Of a stretch of 64,000 nucleotides of DNA, positions 1-8,450 are shown piece after piece. Origin of the DNA: Nitrobacter vulgaris (GTDB taxonomy: Bacteria; Pseudomonadota; Alphaproteobacteria; Rhizobiales; Xanthobacteraceae). The notes beneath the pieces are model-generated. The model was not told where the DNA came from and ran no database searches. It was given only the letters and a program-made list of their open reading frames with translations. Every line of letters starts with the position of its first letter. The stretch's first letter is position 1. The position numbers were made by a program, and so were the translations under genes. The stretch spans positions 97,602-161,601 of the forward strand of contig NZ_MWPQ01000044.1 of assembly GCF_002028545.1 (NCBI RefSeq), written 5' to 3'.

Positions 1-2091
1 GCGGAATGTCGCCATGGCGCGACGCAGGCCATTAGCTTCCTCAGATGTGAACTTCGCGGCTTCGATGGCGATCCGCATCGCCTGCTCCTGAAACAACGGC
101 ACGCCGAGCGTCTTGTGCAGCACGTTGCGCAGTTCATTCCTGTCGCCACCCTTCGGATAGGGATAGTCGATATCCTCCGGCTTCATGGCTCGCCGTTTCA
201 AATAGGGATGCACCATGTCGCCCTGGATCGGCCCGGGACGGACGATGGCGACCTCGATGACGAGATCATAGAATGTGCGCGGCTTCAGCCGCGGCAGCAT
301 GTTCATCTGGGCACGACTTTCGACCTGGAACACGCCGAGGGATTCGCCTCGCTGCAACATCTGATAGACTTCGTCGTCGTCCCTCGACTTAATGTCCGCC
401 AGCTCGTAACGCCTCCCCTTGTGCTCGGCGATCAGATCAAAGCATTTGCGGATGCAAGTCAGCATGCCGAGCGCGAGCACGTCGACCTTCATCATCCGCA
501 TGGCGTCGACATCGTCCTTGTCCCACTCGATAAAGGTGCGATCGTCCATCGCGGCATTACCGATCGGCACATAGGTGTCGAGCCGATCCTGCGTCAGCAC
601 ATAGCCGCCGACGTGCTGCGATAGATGACGCGGAAATCCGATCAACTCGGTGGCAAGCGCAATGGCGCGGCGCACCATCGGGTTTTGTGGATCGAACCCA
701 GCCTGCCTGATCTGCATGTCGCTGACATCATCGCCCCAGCTCCCCCACACCGTGTCGGCGAGCGCCGCCGTGACATCCTCGGTCAGCCCCAGCACCTTTC
801 CGACATCGCGGATGGCGCTGCGCGGCCGATAATGAATGACGGTGGCGATGATCGCGGCGCGATGGCGGCCATAGCGGCGATAGACATACTGCATCACCTC
901 CTCGCGGCGCGAATGCTCGAAATCGACGTCGATGTCCGGAGGCTCCAGCCGCTCTTTCGAGATGAACCGTTCGAACAGAAGATCGGTCTCAGCCGGATTA
1001 ACCGCGGTGATGCCGAGCACATAGCACACGGCCGAATTCGCCGCCGAGCCTCGGCCCTGGCACAGAATGTTCTGACTGCGCGCCCACTGCACGATGTCAT
1101 GCACGGTGAGAAAGTAATGCGCGTATTTAAGTTCGGCGATCAGGTTGAGTTCCTTGCGCAGCACCGCACGCAATTTGTCGTCCGACCCTTCCGGGAAATA
1201 TCTTGCGACACCAGCCCAAGTCAGGTCCTCGAGATGACGCTGCGCGGTCTTGCCAGGCGGCACCGGCTCGTCGGGATACTGATATTTGAGCTGGTCGAGG
1301 GTGAATGCGATGCGCGATGCGAACGCCACCGTTTCGGCGATCGCTTCCGGGAGATCACGAAACAGCCGCGCCATCTCATGCGCCGGCTTCAGATACCGTT
1401 CGGCATTAAATTCAAGCTTTCGCCCGACGGTATCGATCGTGATCTTTTCACGAATGCAGGTGAGGACATCCTGCAACGGACGGCGTGCAGGGTGATGGTA
1501 CAGCACCTCGTTGGTCGCAAGCAGCGGCACGCGGGCGGCGGCCGCGATCCGCTGCAATCGCTGCAAACGGCGCCGGTCGTCACCGCGATAGAGCAGACTT
1601 ACCGCGAGCCAGACGCCGTCCGCGCGACTCTGCCGCAACCGGTCCAGCACCTTCAGGACTTTCGTCGTTTCAAAACGATGCTGCAAAGTCAGCACGAGAA
1701 GCTGGCCTTCGGAAAACTCCAGCAGATCATCCAGCCTCAGATGGCATTCGCCTTTCTCCGCCGCCCGCTTGCCGCGGGTCAACAACCGACAGAGCCGGCC
1801 ATAGGCGTTGCGATCACTGGGATAGACAAGAATGTCCGGCGTCCCATCGATGAAAACGAGACGCGATCCGATCAGCAGCCGCGGCTTATAACGAACCTCG
1901 GGGTTTCCCAGCTCCGTATAGGCGCGCACCACCCCCGCCAGCGTGTTGCGATCGGCGATACCGATGACGGGCAGCCGCAGCTCGCTCGCCTGATGCACAT
2001 ATTCTTGCGGGTGCGACCCGCCGTGCAGAAACGAGAAATTGGTCACGATGCCGATTTCGGCATAAGACGGGATGTCGCGCGGATGCTTCAT
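1..2091 (-). CDS. dnaE2: error-prone DNA polymerase III alpha subunit DnaE2 (3' end outside window)
   Basis: Translating the minus strand from the ATG at 2091 gives 697 open codons to the window edge, so the C-terminal part is missing. It starts [14 protein letters not shown] and has a PHP-like N-terminus with [12 protein letters not shown]. The C-family polymerase core follows, with [14 protein letters not shown] and the catalytic aspartate motif [15 protein letters not shown] near residue 385. DnaE2 is the translesion polymerase of the ImuA-ImuB-DnaE2 mutasome, which carries out SOS-induced mutagenesis in bacteria lacking PolV. Its start codon overlaps the imuB stop codon (ATGA, 4 bp), which shows translational coupling as the third gene of the operon. 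Regulation is expected from the LexA box before imuA. Confidence 0.95.
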   Translation of the reverse strand, partial: MKHPRDIPSYAEIGIVTNFSFLHGGSHPQEYVHQASELRLPVIGIADRNTLAGVVRAYTELGNPEVRYKPRLLIGSRLVFIDGTPDILVYPSDRNAYGRLCRLLTRGKRAAEKGECHLRLDDLLEFSEGQLLVLTLQHRFETTKVLKVLDRLRQSRADGVWLAVSLLYRGDDRRRLQRLQRIAAAARVPLLATNEVLYHHPARRPLQDVLTCIREKITIDTVGRKLEFNAERYLKPAHEMARLFRDLPEAIAETVAFASRIAFTLDQLKYQYPDEPVPPGKTAQRHLEDLTWAGVARYFPEGSDDKLRAVLRKELNLIAELKYAHYFLTVHDIVQWARSQNILCQGRGSAANSAVCYVLGITAVNPAETDLLFERFISKERLEPPDIDVDFEHSRREEVMQYVYRRYGRHRAAIIATVIHYRPRSAIRDVGKVLGLTEDVTAALADTVWGSWGDDVSDMQIRQAGFDPQNPMVRRAIALATELIGFPRHLSQHVGGYVLTQDRLDTYVPIGNAAMDDRTFIEWDKDDVDAMRMMKVDVLALGMLTCIRKCFDLIAEHKGRRYELADIKSRDDDEVYQMLQRGESLGVFQVESRAQMNMLPRLKPRTFYDLVIEVAIVRPGPIQGDMVHPYLKRRAMKPEDIDYPYPKGGDRNELRNVLHKTLGVPLFQEQAMRIAIEAAKFTSEEANGLRRAMATFR

Positions 2092-3725
2092 GCGAACAGC
2101 CCGTGGACAAACCATTTTGGCGGTACGGTATCGTCGTTCTCAGCCGCTTCATAAAGACCGTCGCGATAGAGCCAGAACCGCAATCCGCTTTCATCCTCGA
2201 CGCGAAAGTAATCCCGCGTCGGCCTTGCCTCCTGCGTCCGCCACCACTCCATCGCAATGCGCTCGGGACCTTCGGCACGAACCACCGTATGAGTGACACG
2301 CCGCCAGATGAAATGACGCGGTGGCTTGTCCGGCACCTCCGCCAACTTCACCTCGATCGGCTCCGGTCGCGCAAACATCCGCAACGGCCGGAGCGGCGGC
2401 TCGTTCCCGATACGTGCGGGCCACTCGGCGCGCATGGCCGTCACGAGATGCTGTTGCGCCGGTAATGAGAGAGCCTCGCGTTCGGGAATATGCGTATCCT
2501 GTGGCAGATGCACGACGACGCGATGGCTGCCGATGCGCGCGGCAATGCGGTCGATCAGCGCCGACACTTCGTCATTGTCCTGAACATGCGTATCGAGCTC
2601 GCGCTGCTCCTGCACAACCGACTCGGTTCGCACTGCGGACAGCCGCACCAGATCGAAGCCGAAACCAGGATCGAGCGGATCGATCAGCGCATCGAGCCGC
2701 TCGCGGAACAGGCGATCGACGATTTCGCCGCGCGCGACGGGGCGGCCGGTCTCCACTGCGATGACTCGCACCGCGCCGTCGGTGCGGAAAAAACTCGCTT
2801 CCAGATGCCGCGCGCCCTTGCCATGCTTTTCCATCGCGGCGATGAGTGTGCGCGCAAGACCTGCCAGCGTCATCGCGATTGCGCCGTCGGTGGTGATCGG
2901 CTCGGCAAACCGCTTCTCGACGATATAATCCGGCGGCGGCTTGCGTGGATTAATTGGCATATCGCCTTGCCCCAGCGCCTGTTCCAGGAGCGCTGTGAAA
3001 GCGACACCAAAACGCGCGGCGATCTCGTGGCGGCCGCGTGCAGCGACATCGCCGATGGTTTTCAACCCGGCACGGCGCAGCCCGCGCGTGGTCGCATCAT
3101 CCGCCCCCAGCGTGAACACCGGCAGCGGCGCAACAGCTTCCAGCTCCGCGCCAGGCGCGACAATCCGGCCATGGGCATGGCGCGTCAACGCTCGCGCGCA
3201 GACCGGCGTGCCTGCGATCGCCGCGCTCACAACAAAGCCACGTCGCCTCAGCGCGTCGCACAGCGCATTCATCAGCGCGGCCTCGCCGCCGAACAGATGC
3301 GCGCAGCCGGTAATGTCGAGCAGCAGACCGTGCGGCGGATCGAGCGCCACCAGCGGCGTGAAGCGGTCGCACCAGTCGGCGATGCCGTTCAATGTTTGCT
3401 CGTCCGCAATCTCGTCAGCATCGAACACGTCGATGTCGGGACAGATCGCACGGGCATTGGCCAGCGGCAGCCCGACCGCAAGGCCAAGACGTGCAGCCAC
3501 ATCATCCAGCGCGGTGATGACCAGCGCGTTGTTTTGTTTGGCAACGACGATATGGGGCGACTTTCCCTTTGTCTTTGCCGCGCCAGATTGTGACCCTCCT
3601 GCTTCAGCCGGCACGCCGGAGCGCAATAACTCGCGCCGGATGCGGTCGGTCGGCAGCCGCGGCAGCCACAGGCTGAGGATGCGTCTCGGAGTCATGGAAC
3701 GAGACGTCACGGAAGAGGCACTCAT
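2088..3725 (-). CDS. imuB: ImuB, Y-family polymerase-like mutasome hub protein
   Basis: The protein reads [20 protein letters not shown] near the start, then [15 protein letters not shown] in the palm, and near the C-terminus [20 protein letters not shown], which is typical of ImuB. Family knowledge: ImuB resembles DinB/PolIV but has lost the polymerase acidic residues and instead bridges DnaE2 and the beta clamp. The start is uncertain. ATG 3725 has a GGAG ten bases upstream; ATG 3695 begins closer to the conserved part; the reading frame stays open to 3779. Whichever is used, the 5' end overlaps the 3' end of imuA by about 90-120 bp, so the two are coupled. Confidence 0.93.
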   Translation of the reverse strand: MSASSVTSRSMTPRRILSLWLPRLPTDRIRRELLRSGVPAEAGGSQSGAAKTKGKSPHIVVAKQNNALVITALDDVAARLGLAVGLPLANARAICPDIDVFDADEIADEQTLNGIADWCDRFTPLVALDPPHGLLLDITGCAHLFGGEAALMNALCDALRRRGFVVSAAIAGTPVCARALTRHAHGRIVAPGAELEAVAPLPVFTLGADDATTRGLRRAGLKTIGDVAARGRHEIAARFGVAFTALLEQALGQGDMPINPRKPPPDYIVEKRFAEPITTDGAIAMTLAGLARTLIAAMEKHGKGARHLEASFFRTDGAVRVIAVETGRPVARGEIVDRLFRERLDALIDPLDPGFGFDLVRLSAVRTESVVQEQRELDTHVQDNDEVSALIDRIAARIGSHRVVVHLPQDTHIPEREALSLPAQQHLVTAMRAEWPARIGNEPPLRPLRMFARPEPIEVKLAEVPDKPPRHFIWRRVTHTVVRAEGPERIAMEWWRTQEARPTRDYFRVEDESGLRFWLYRDGLYEAAENDDTVPPKWFVHGLFA

Positions 3726-4422
3726 CACATTTCCACTCCATGATCCATTGGCCGGTCTGGCCATGACGATTACGGACAAGCCGCGTTTCGAGCATGGGGG
3801 CGCCCCACGCCTGCCATGCCGCGCCTGGCGGCGAGCGCGCCGGGCGCACGATCCACCGTGTCTCCGCCGTCGAAGGCAGCGGGCTTGCCGCCACCCGTAG
3901 CAGCAGCCCGGTAACGCCGGAGGCCCGCGCCGCCAGCGTCAGCCTGCGGCTGGCGACGAGATCGAACAGACGCGTCTCCCCCCAAATCTCGATGACCACG
4001 GCACCGAGCGCATCGCAGGCCAGCGCATCGGCCGCTGTCCGCAACGTGCTCTCCACATCCGGCGCATGGACCGTCACCAAAAGACAGGGGTCGAGGCCGA
4101 TCTCCCGCCATCCACGCATCGACAGCGCACCGGATTCCCGCGCGGCAAAATCCTGCCGCACCCAGAGCAGCGGCCGATCCTTGCCGACACGCTGCGCAAG
4201 ACCTGCGATGAACCCTGTTGCCGCCGTGCTATGCCGCCCCTCCGCGAACACCTCATGCACGGCGCCCTGCGCAAGCCCGCCCTGCAGCACGGCATCCGCC
4301 TCGCCATGACCGAGCGCCACCCGGTCCGGCATTCCGCCCCCGTGATCGGTCTCGATGCGCGCGATGCGGTCACGCAGGCGCGCAAGCTTCCCTGCGCTGC
4401 TTCCGGTTCCAGGCATGATCAA
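3604..4422 (-). CDS. imuA: ImuA, RecA/SulA-like mutasome accessory protein
   Basis: A 272-residue protein, first gene of the imuA-imuB-dnaE2 operon. It reads DAVLQGGLAQGAVHEVFAEG, then PLLWVRQDFAARESGALSMRG and VTGLLLRVAASPLPSTAETRW, the usual landmarks of alphaproteobacterial ImuA. ImuA is needed for damage-induced mutagenesis together with ImuB and DnaE2. The C-terminal tail (about 40 residues, His-Pro-Ala rich) lies in the overlap with imuB and is poorly conserved. A LexA box about 40 bp upstream of the start accounts for SOS control. Confidence 0.92.
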   Translation of the reverse strand: MIMPGTGSSAGKLARLRDRIARIETDHGGGMPDRVALGHGEADAVLQGGLAQGAVHEVFAEGRHSTAATGFIAGLAQRVGKDRPLLWVRQDFAARESGALSMRGWREIGLDPCLLVTVHAPDVESTLRTAADALACDALGAVVIEIWGETRLFDLVASRRLTLAARASGVTGLLLRVAASPLPSTAETRWIVRPARSPPGAAWQAWGAPMLETRLVRNRHGQTGQWIMEWKCDECLFRDVSFHDSETHPQPVAAAAADRPHPARVIALRRAG

Positions 4423-4462
4423 AAATCCGTCCGTGACATCAGAGCCGATGACAAGCCTGAGT

Positions 4463-4477
4463 GTTCACTATATGTTC
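4463..4477. promoter_or_regulatory. LexA (SOS) box, GTTC-N7-GTTC
   Basis: GTTC ACTATAT GTTC is a perfect match to the alphaproteobacterial LexA direct-repeat site. It lies 41 bp before the imuA start on the minus strand and just before the remnant uracil-DNA glycosylase reading frame on the plus strand. Both the motif and its place next to mutasome genes are as expected; binding itself is inferred. Confidence 0.88.
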
Positions 4478-4483
4478 TAGTAA

Positions 4484-5021
4484 ATGTCGGCCAAAGCCAA
4501 GAGTCAACCAGGACTTTCCGGCGATGCTTTCGCCAAGATCGCCAACCTCGTTTTTGTTTGTGAAACCAAAGGATTGGAGAGCCATGGAGCTGCGGCACAG
4601 ATGCTTGACCGCGCACTCAAGGAAGCCGGAATCGACCGCAAGAAGGTTTACGTTACCAATACCGTGAAGCACTTCAAGTTCGTGCCGCGCGGCAAGATCA
4701 GACTGCACCAGAAGCCGAACACGCCGGAAATCAGGGCGTGCCGCCAATGGTATGAGCGTGAGCTGGCGGCAATCAATCCGGCCGCTGGTGGTGGCGATGG
4801 GCACGACCGCGGCGCAAAGCGTATTCGGCAAAATCACGCCAATCAACAAATCACGTGGACGGCTGATCGACATGGCCGACGGACGCAAGGCGCTGGTGAC
4901 GGTGCATCCGTCCTATCTGCTGCGGCTGCCGGATCAGGACGCCAGAGCCCGCGAATATGAGCGCTTTGTCGGCGATCTGAAAATTGCCGCGACACAACTG
5001 CAGCGCGACAAGGCGGCGTGA
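4484..5021 (+). pseudogene. remnant of a UdgX-type uracil-DNA glycosylase (5'-truncated and frameshifted)
   Basis: In one frame the sequence gives MLDRALKEAGIDRKKVYVTN and TVKHFKFVPRGKIRLHQKP, the middle part of family-4-like UdgX proteins. The last stretch corresponds to the UdgX signature loop KRRIHQKP, and its histidine is kept. Around 4780-4790 the match moves to the next frame and continues as LVVAMGTTAAQSVFGKITPI and ALVTVHPSYLLRLPD to the stop at 5021. The first ~100 residues of the family, including the catalytic GEQPGDxED motif, are missing; the region before it is the imuA promoter. Two lesions (5' loss and an indel) make a functional enzyme unlikely unless the frameshift is a sequencing error and another start is used. 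Confidence 0.75.
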
Positions 5022-5065
5022 TGGCCGCTTGTAGCGTCGCGTAGCAAGTTCTGTGTGCAAAGCAC

Positions 5066-6235
5066 TTATGCCGCCAGCGTGGTCTCGACCAGCCTGATCC
5101 AGTACGACGTGCCGTACACGATGGCGTCATCGTTGAAGTTGTAAGCGGGATGATGCAGGCCCGCGCTATCGCCATTGCCGATGAAGATGAAGGCGCCGGG
5201 CCGCGCTTCCAGCATATAGGCGAAATCCTCCGCGCCCATCATCGGCGGCGTCCCGTGTACATTGTTATCGCCAGCAATCTCTTTCGCGATCCTGATCGCG
5301 GTATCTGTCTGCTCGGGGTGATTCACCGTGACCGGATAGCCGCGCCTGAATTTGACATGGATCCTGGCGCCGGTCGTCAGCGCCACGCCGGCGGCGACCT
5401 CTCGAATCCGTTTTTCCATCAAGTCGCGAATATCCGCCCTCAGGGTGCGGACCGTTCCGCGCAGCTCGGCCGTTTGGGGAATGACGTTGCTGGTACTGCC
5501 GGCGTGGAACTCACATACGGAAATCACCGCCGATTCCAACGGATCGACATTGCGCGACACGATCGATTGCAGGGCAACGACAAGCTGCGAGCCGGCCAGC
5601 ACCGGATCAATACAGAGATGCGGACGCGCGGCGTGGCCGCCGTGGCCCTCGATCCTGAAATCGACGCTGTCGGTCGCCGCCATGATAGGCCCCGGCCGGA
5701 TGGAGAAGGCGCCGAGCGGCAGTCCAGGATTGTTGTGCATGCCATAGACCTGATCGATCCTGAAACGATCCATCAGCCCGTCCTTGATCATCGCCGCAGC
5801 ACCTGCGCCGCCCTCTTCCGCCGGCTGAAAGATCACAACCGCCTCGCCGGCGAAATTCCGCGTCTCCGCGAGATAACGCGCGGCACCGAGCAACATCGCC
5901 GTATGGCCGTCATGGCCGCAGGCATGCATCTTGCCAGCTGTCTTCGAGGCGTAAGGTAAATCGGTTTCCTCTTGAATTGGCAGCGCGTCCATATCGGCAC
6001 GCAGACCGATCACCTTGACTTCCCCGCCACCGGGGCGTCTGCCCTTGATGACGCCGACGACGCCGGTCCTGCCGAGCCCGGTCACGATCTCGTCGCAGCC
6101 GAATTCCCGCAAGCGGTCGGCCACGAACGCGGCGGTGCGAGGAACGTCGTACAGAAGCTCCGGCTGCGCGTGGATATCCCTGCGCCAGCCAGCGATTTCG
6201 GATTGCAGATCGGCAACGCGGTTGACGATAGGCAT
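5066..6235 (-). CDS. M20 family amidohydrolase (hippurate hydrolase / N-acyl-amino-acid deacylase type)
   Basis: A 389-residue M20D-type metallohydrolase. It has the metal-binding motif HACGHDGHTAMLLGAARYL around residue 105, the catalytic acid region FQPAEEGGAGAAAM near residue 140, and the lid-domain landmarks GHGGHAARPHLCIDP and GAEDFAYMLEARPGAFIFIG near the end. Members hydrolyse N-acyl amino acids, hippurate or related amides in the cytoplasm; the substrate cannot be told from sequence. Length is normal for the family. It lies alone between the UdgX remnant and hpnO, with a 60-bp gap to the hpnO stop, so it may be read from the hpnO transcript. Confidence 0.9.
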   Translation of the reverse strand: MPIVNRVADLQSEIAGWRRDIHAQPELLYDVPRTAAFVADRLREFGCDEIVTGLGRTGVVGVIKGRRPGGGEVKVIGLRADMDALPIQEETDLPYASKTAGKMHACGHDGHTAMLLGAARYLAETRNFAGEAVVIFQPAEEGGAGAAAMIKDGLMDRFRIDQVYGMHNNPGLPLGAFSIRPGPIMAATDSVDFRIEGHGGHAARPHLCIDPVLAGSQLVVALQSIVSRNVDPLESAVISVCEFHAGSTSNVIPQTAELRGTVRTLRADIRDLMEKRIREVAAGVALTTGARIHVKFRRGYPVTVNHPEQTDTAIRIAKEIAGDNNVHGTPPMMGAEDFAYMLEARPGAFIFIGNGDSAGLHHPAYNFNDDAIVYGTSYWIRLVETTLAA

Positions 6236-6295
6236 TTTGTTTCCGATCGGGTTGCGAGGATCTTCGCTAAAGCATTTTCAGCCGACGAAAGGGCG

Positions 6296-7687
6296 TCACG
6301 CCGACTTGCGAACGGCATTATCCATCAAAGTCTTGCCGAGTGACCAGATCGCGCCCGGAACCTGGTGGCTTGCGGCAATGACGCTGTCGAATGAGGTCTC
6401 GATCCACTTGCAATCTTCATCATTGATGATGAGCGGCGGCAGCAGCTTGATCGTATGGCTGCCGTGACCGGCGACCTGGGTGAGTATCTTGTGATCCTTG
6501 AACAACGGCACGGTGATAAGCTGGCAGAACAGGCCCTTGTTGGCAGTCTCCAGCAGATTCCACGATGCCCTCAGTCGCAGCGATTTCGGCGGCCCGAACT
6601 CAACGCCGATCATCAGGCCCTTGCCGCGGACCTCCTTCAGAAGCTCGTAACCCGGCACCATGCGGTTGAGCGCCAATTGCAATTCCGCGCCGCGCCGCGC
6701 CGCATTCTCGACCAGTTTCTCGGCCTTCAGCACTTCAAGCGTGGCGATGCCTGCCGCCATCGCGAGATCGTTTTTGGCGAACGTCGAGCCGTGCACGACG
6801 GCGCGATCCATCCGGTTGAATATTTTGTCGAAGATGTGCTTCCGGGTCAGCACCACGCCGATCGGCACATGACCGCCGGACAACGCCTTCGCCAGCAGCA
6901 CCATATCCGGCTCGACGTTCCAGTGCTCGACGGCCAGAAACCGTCCGGTCCGGCCGATGCCGGTTTGAATCTCATCCGCCACGAACAGCGTGCCATATTT
7001 CCGACACAGCGCGGCAGCTCCCGGCAGGAATTCATCGGTGGGCATGTTGACGCCCTTGCCCTGGATCGGCTCGACGATGAAGGCCGCGATCTGGCGCGAC
7101 GACAACGTTTGCTCCAGCGCGGCGAGATCGTTAAAGGGAATCACTTTGCAATCGGGCAGCAGCGGCTCGAATCCGCCGCGGAAATTCTTGTCGTCTGTCA
7201 GCGAGAGCGCGCCATAGGTCAGTCCGTGGTAGCCGTGATCGCAGTAAACAATGCCCGTCCGTCCGGTGGCGACACGCGCGAATTTGATGGCGGCCTCGAC
7301 GCTTTCCGCTCCGGAATTCGCAAAAAAGACCTTGTCGAGGTAGGGAACGTGAACGAGCAGCCGCTCAGCCAAAACACCGGCCAGCGTGGAGACATCCATT
7401 TGCACAAGGTTGGGGAGATCACTGTCGAGGACGCCTTTCAGGGCATTCCGCAACACAGGATGGTTCCGACCAATCGCAAAAACGCCAAATCCGCTCAATA
7501 GATCAAGGTAACGTGCGCCCTCGCGATCGACCAGATATTGGCCCTGCCCACTTTGGAAACCAACGTCGTAGCCGATGGTCTTCAGAACCCTGACAAGCTG
7601 TTCATTGAGGTGGCGGACATGCATTGCGCTGCGCTGCGCCTGCCGTTCCACAAACATCTCGGAAACGTCTAGATTTGGATATAGCAT
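6296..7687 (-). CDS. hpnO: HpnO, aminobacteriohopanetriol aminotransferase (class III PLP enzyme)
   Basis: A 463-residue class III aminotransferase. Visible landmarks are the PLP-phosphate loop FFANSGAESVEAAIKFAR, the cofactor aspartate in FVADEIQTGIGRTG, and the Schiff-base lysine in MVLLAKALSGGHVPIGVV. The ~40-residue N-terminal extension and ~40-residue C-terminal tail are as in HpnO. Family role: converts the terminal position of the bacteriohopane side chain to an amine, giving aminobacteriohopanetriol. The assignment over ornithine or acetylornithine aminotransferase rests on the flanking hopanoid genes, including hpnN. It is divergent from the DUF2147 gene. Confidence 0.9.
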   Translation of the reverse strand: MLYPNLDVSEMFVERQAQRSAMHVRHLNEQLVRVLKTIGYDVGFQSGQGQYLVDREGARYLDLLSGFGVFAIGRNHPVLRNALKGVLDSDLPNLVQMDVSTLAGVLAERLLVHVPYLDKVFFANSGAESVEAAIKFARVATGRTGIVYCDHGYHGLTYGALSLTDDKNFRGGFEPLLPDCKVIPFNDLAALEQTLSSRQIAAFIVEPIQGKGVNMPTDEFLPGAAALCRKYGTLFVADEIQTGIGRTGRFLAVEHWNVEPDMVLLAKALSGGHVPIGVVLTRKHIFDKIFNRMDRAVVHGSTFAKNDLAMAAGIATLEVLKAEKLVENAARRGAELQLALNRMVPGYELLKEVRGKGLMIGVEFGPPKSLRLRASWNLLETANKGLFCQLITVPLFKDHKILTQVAGHGSHTIKLLPPLIINDEDCKWIETSFDSVIAASHQVPGAIWSLGKTLMDNAVRKSA

Positions 7688-7820
7688 CCGCTACATAGTT
7701 CGGTTGATGGTCGCTTCGTCAACTGAAAAGCACGAACACGGTATTTGACTTTGTCAGTGATCCCCAGCCCTTCTACTTAAGCACAGGCTTGAAAACATGT
7801 TGCAGCGCCCAGGACACACC

Positions 7821-8450
7821 ATGCGCATTTTAGATTATTGCAGAACTTCCGCTATTTCCTCCCTTGTCGCAACCGCTCTGGTGACAGCGGGATTAGGGTC
7901 CGCTCTCGCGGGTGATCCCACCGGGGATTGGCTGGTTGCCGACGGAGTCGCCAAAGTCCGGGTGGCCGAATGCAAGGGCAGCATGTGGGGTGCGATCTCC
8001 TGGGAAAAAGAGCCGGGCGTCGACAGCAATAATGCCGACCACGCCAAGCAAACCCGGCCCACGCTCGGCATGCCATTGCTGTTTGATATGAAGAAAAAAG
8101 CGAACGAAGATCTTTGGGAGGGGCAGGTCTACGACGCGAAAACCACCGGCCGGCTTCAAACGGCCAGCATCCGTCTGCTGGACCCTGATAAGCTCGAGAT
8201 CAAGGGTTGCATGCTCGGCATCCTATGCGGCGGCGAGACCTGGACCCGCGCCGCCCCCCCGATTCCAAGCAGCCCGTCCAACAGTCACAGTCCTGCCAGC
8301 ACCGCGCCAAAGGCAGGCATGGCCAAGACCGCTCCATCGAAGTCTGCGCACAAGACCATCGGTCAAAAGTCCGCTACCAGTGCCACCCCGCCGACCGATC
8401 CTGTCGGCGATATCTGTCTACTTCCCGACATCGCGGGGACGGCCCATTAA
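7821..8450 (+). CDS. DUF2147-family exported protein
   Basis: The N-terminus MRILDYCRTSAISSLVATAL plus ...GLGSALAGDPTGDW looks like a signal peptide cut after LAG or ALA; an alternative start exists at 7797. The mature part has the DUF2147 pattern GDWLVADGVAKVRVAECKG, WGAISWEKEPG, LLFDMKKKANEDLWEGQVYD and IKGCMLGILCGGETWTR. A Ser/Pro/Ala-rich tail of about 70 residues follows and is unusual. DUF2147 proteins are small periplasmic lipocalin-like beta proteins of unknown function. Its 3' end overlaps the hpnN 3' end by 33 bp, tail to tail. Its position between hpnO and hpnN suggests a link to the envelope. Confidence 0.8.
   Translation: MRILDYCRTSAISSLVATALVTAGLGSALAGDPTGDWLVADGVAKVRVAECKGSMWGAISWEKEPGVDSNNADHAKQTRPTLGMPLLFDMKKKANEDLWEGQVYDAKTTGRLQTASIRLLDPDKLEIKGCMLGILCGGETWTRAAPPIPSSPSNSHSPASTAPKAGMAKTAPSKSAHKTIGQKSATSATPPTDPVGDICLLPDIAGTAH

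Noticed and set aside
625..2154. 509-codon plus-strand frame
   Set aside because: Antisense to dnaE2, which has the PDIDVDF catalytic motif; the plus-strand product looks random.
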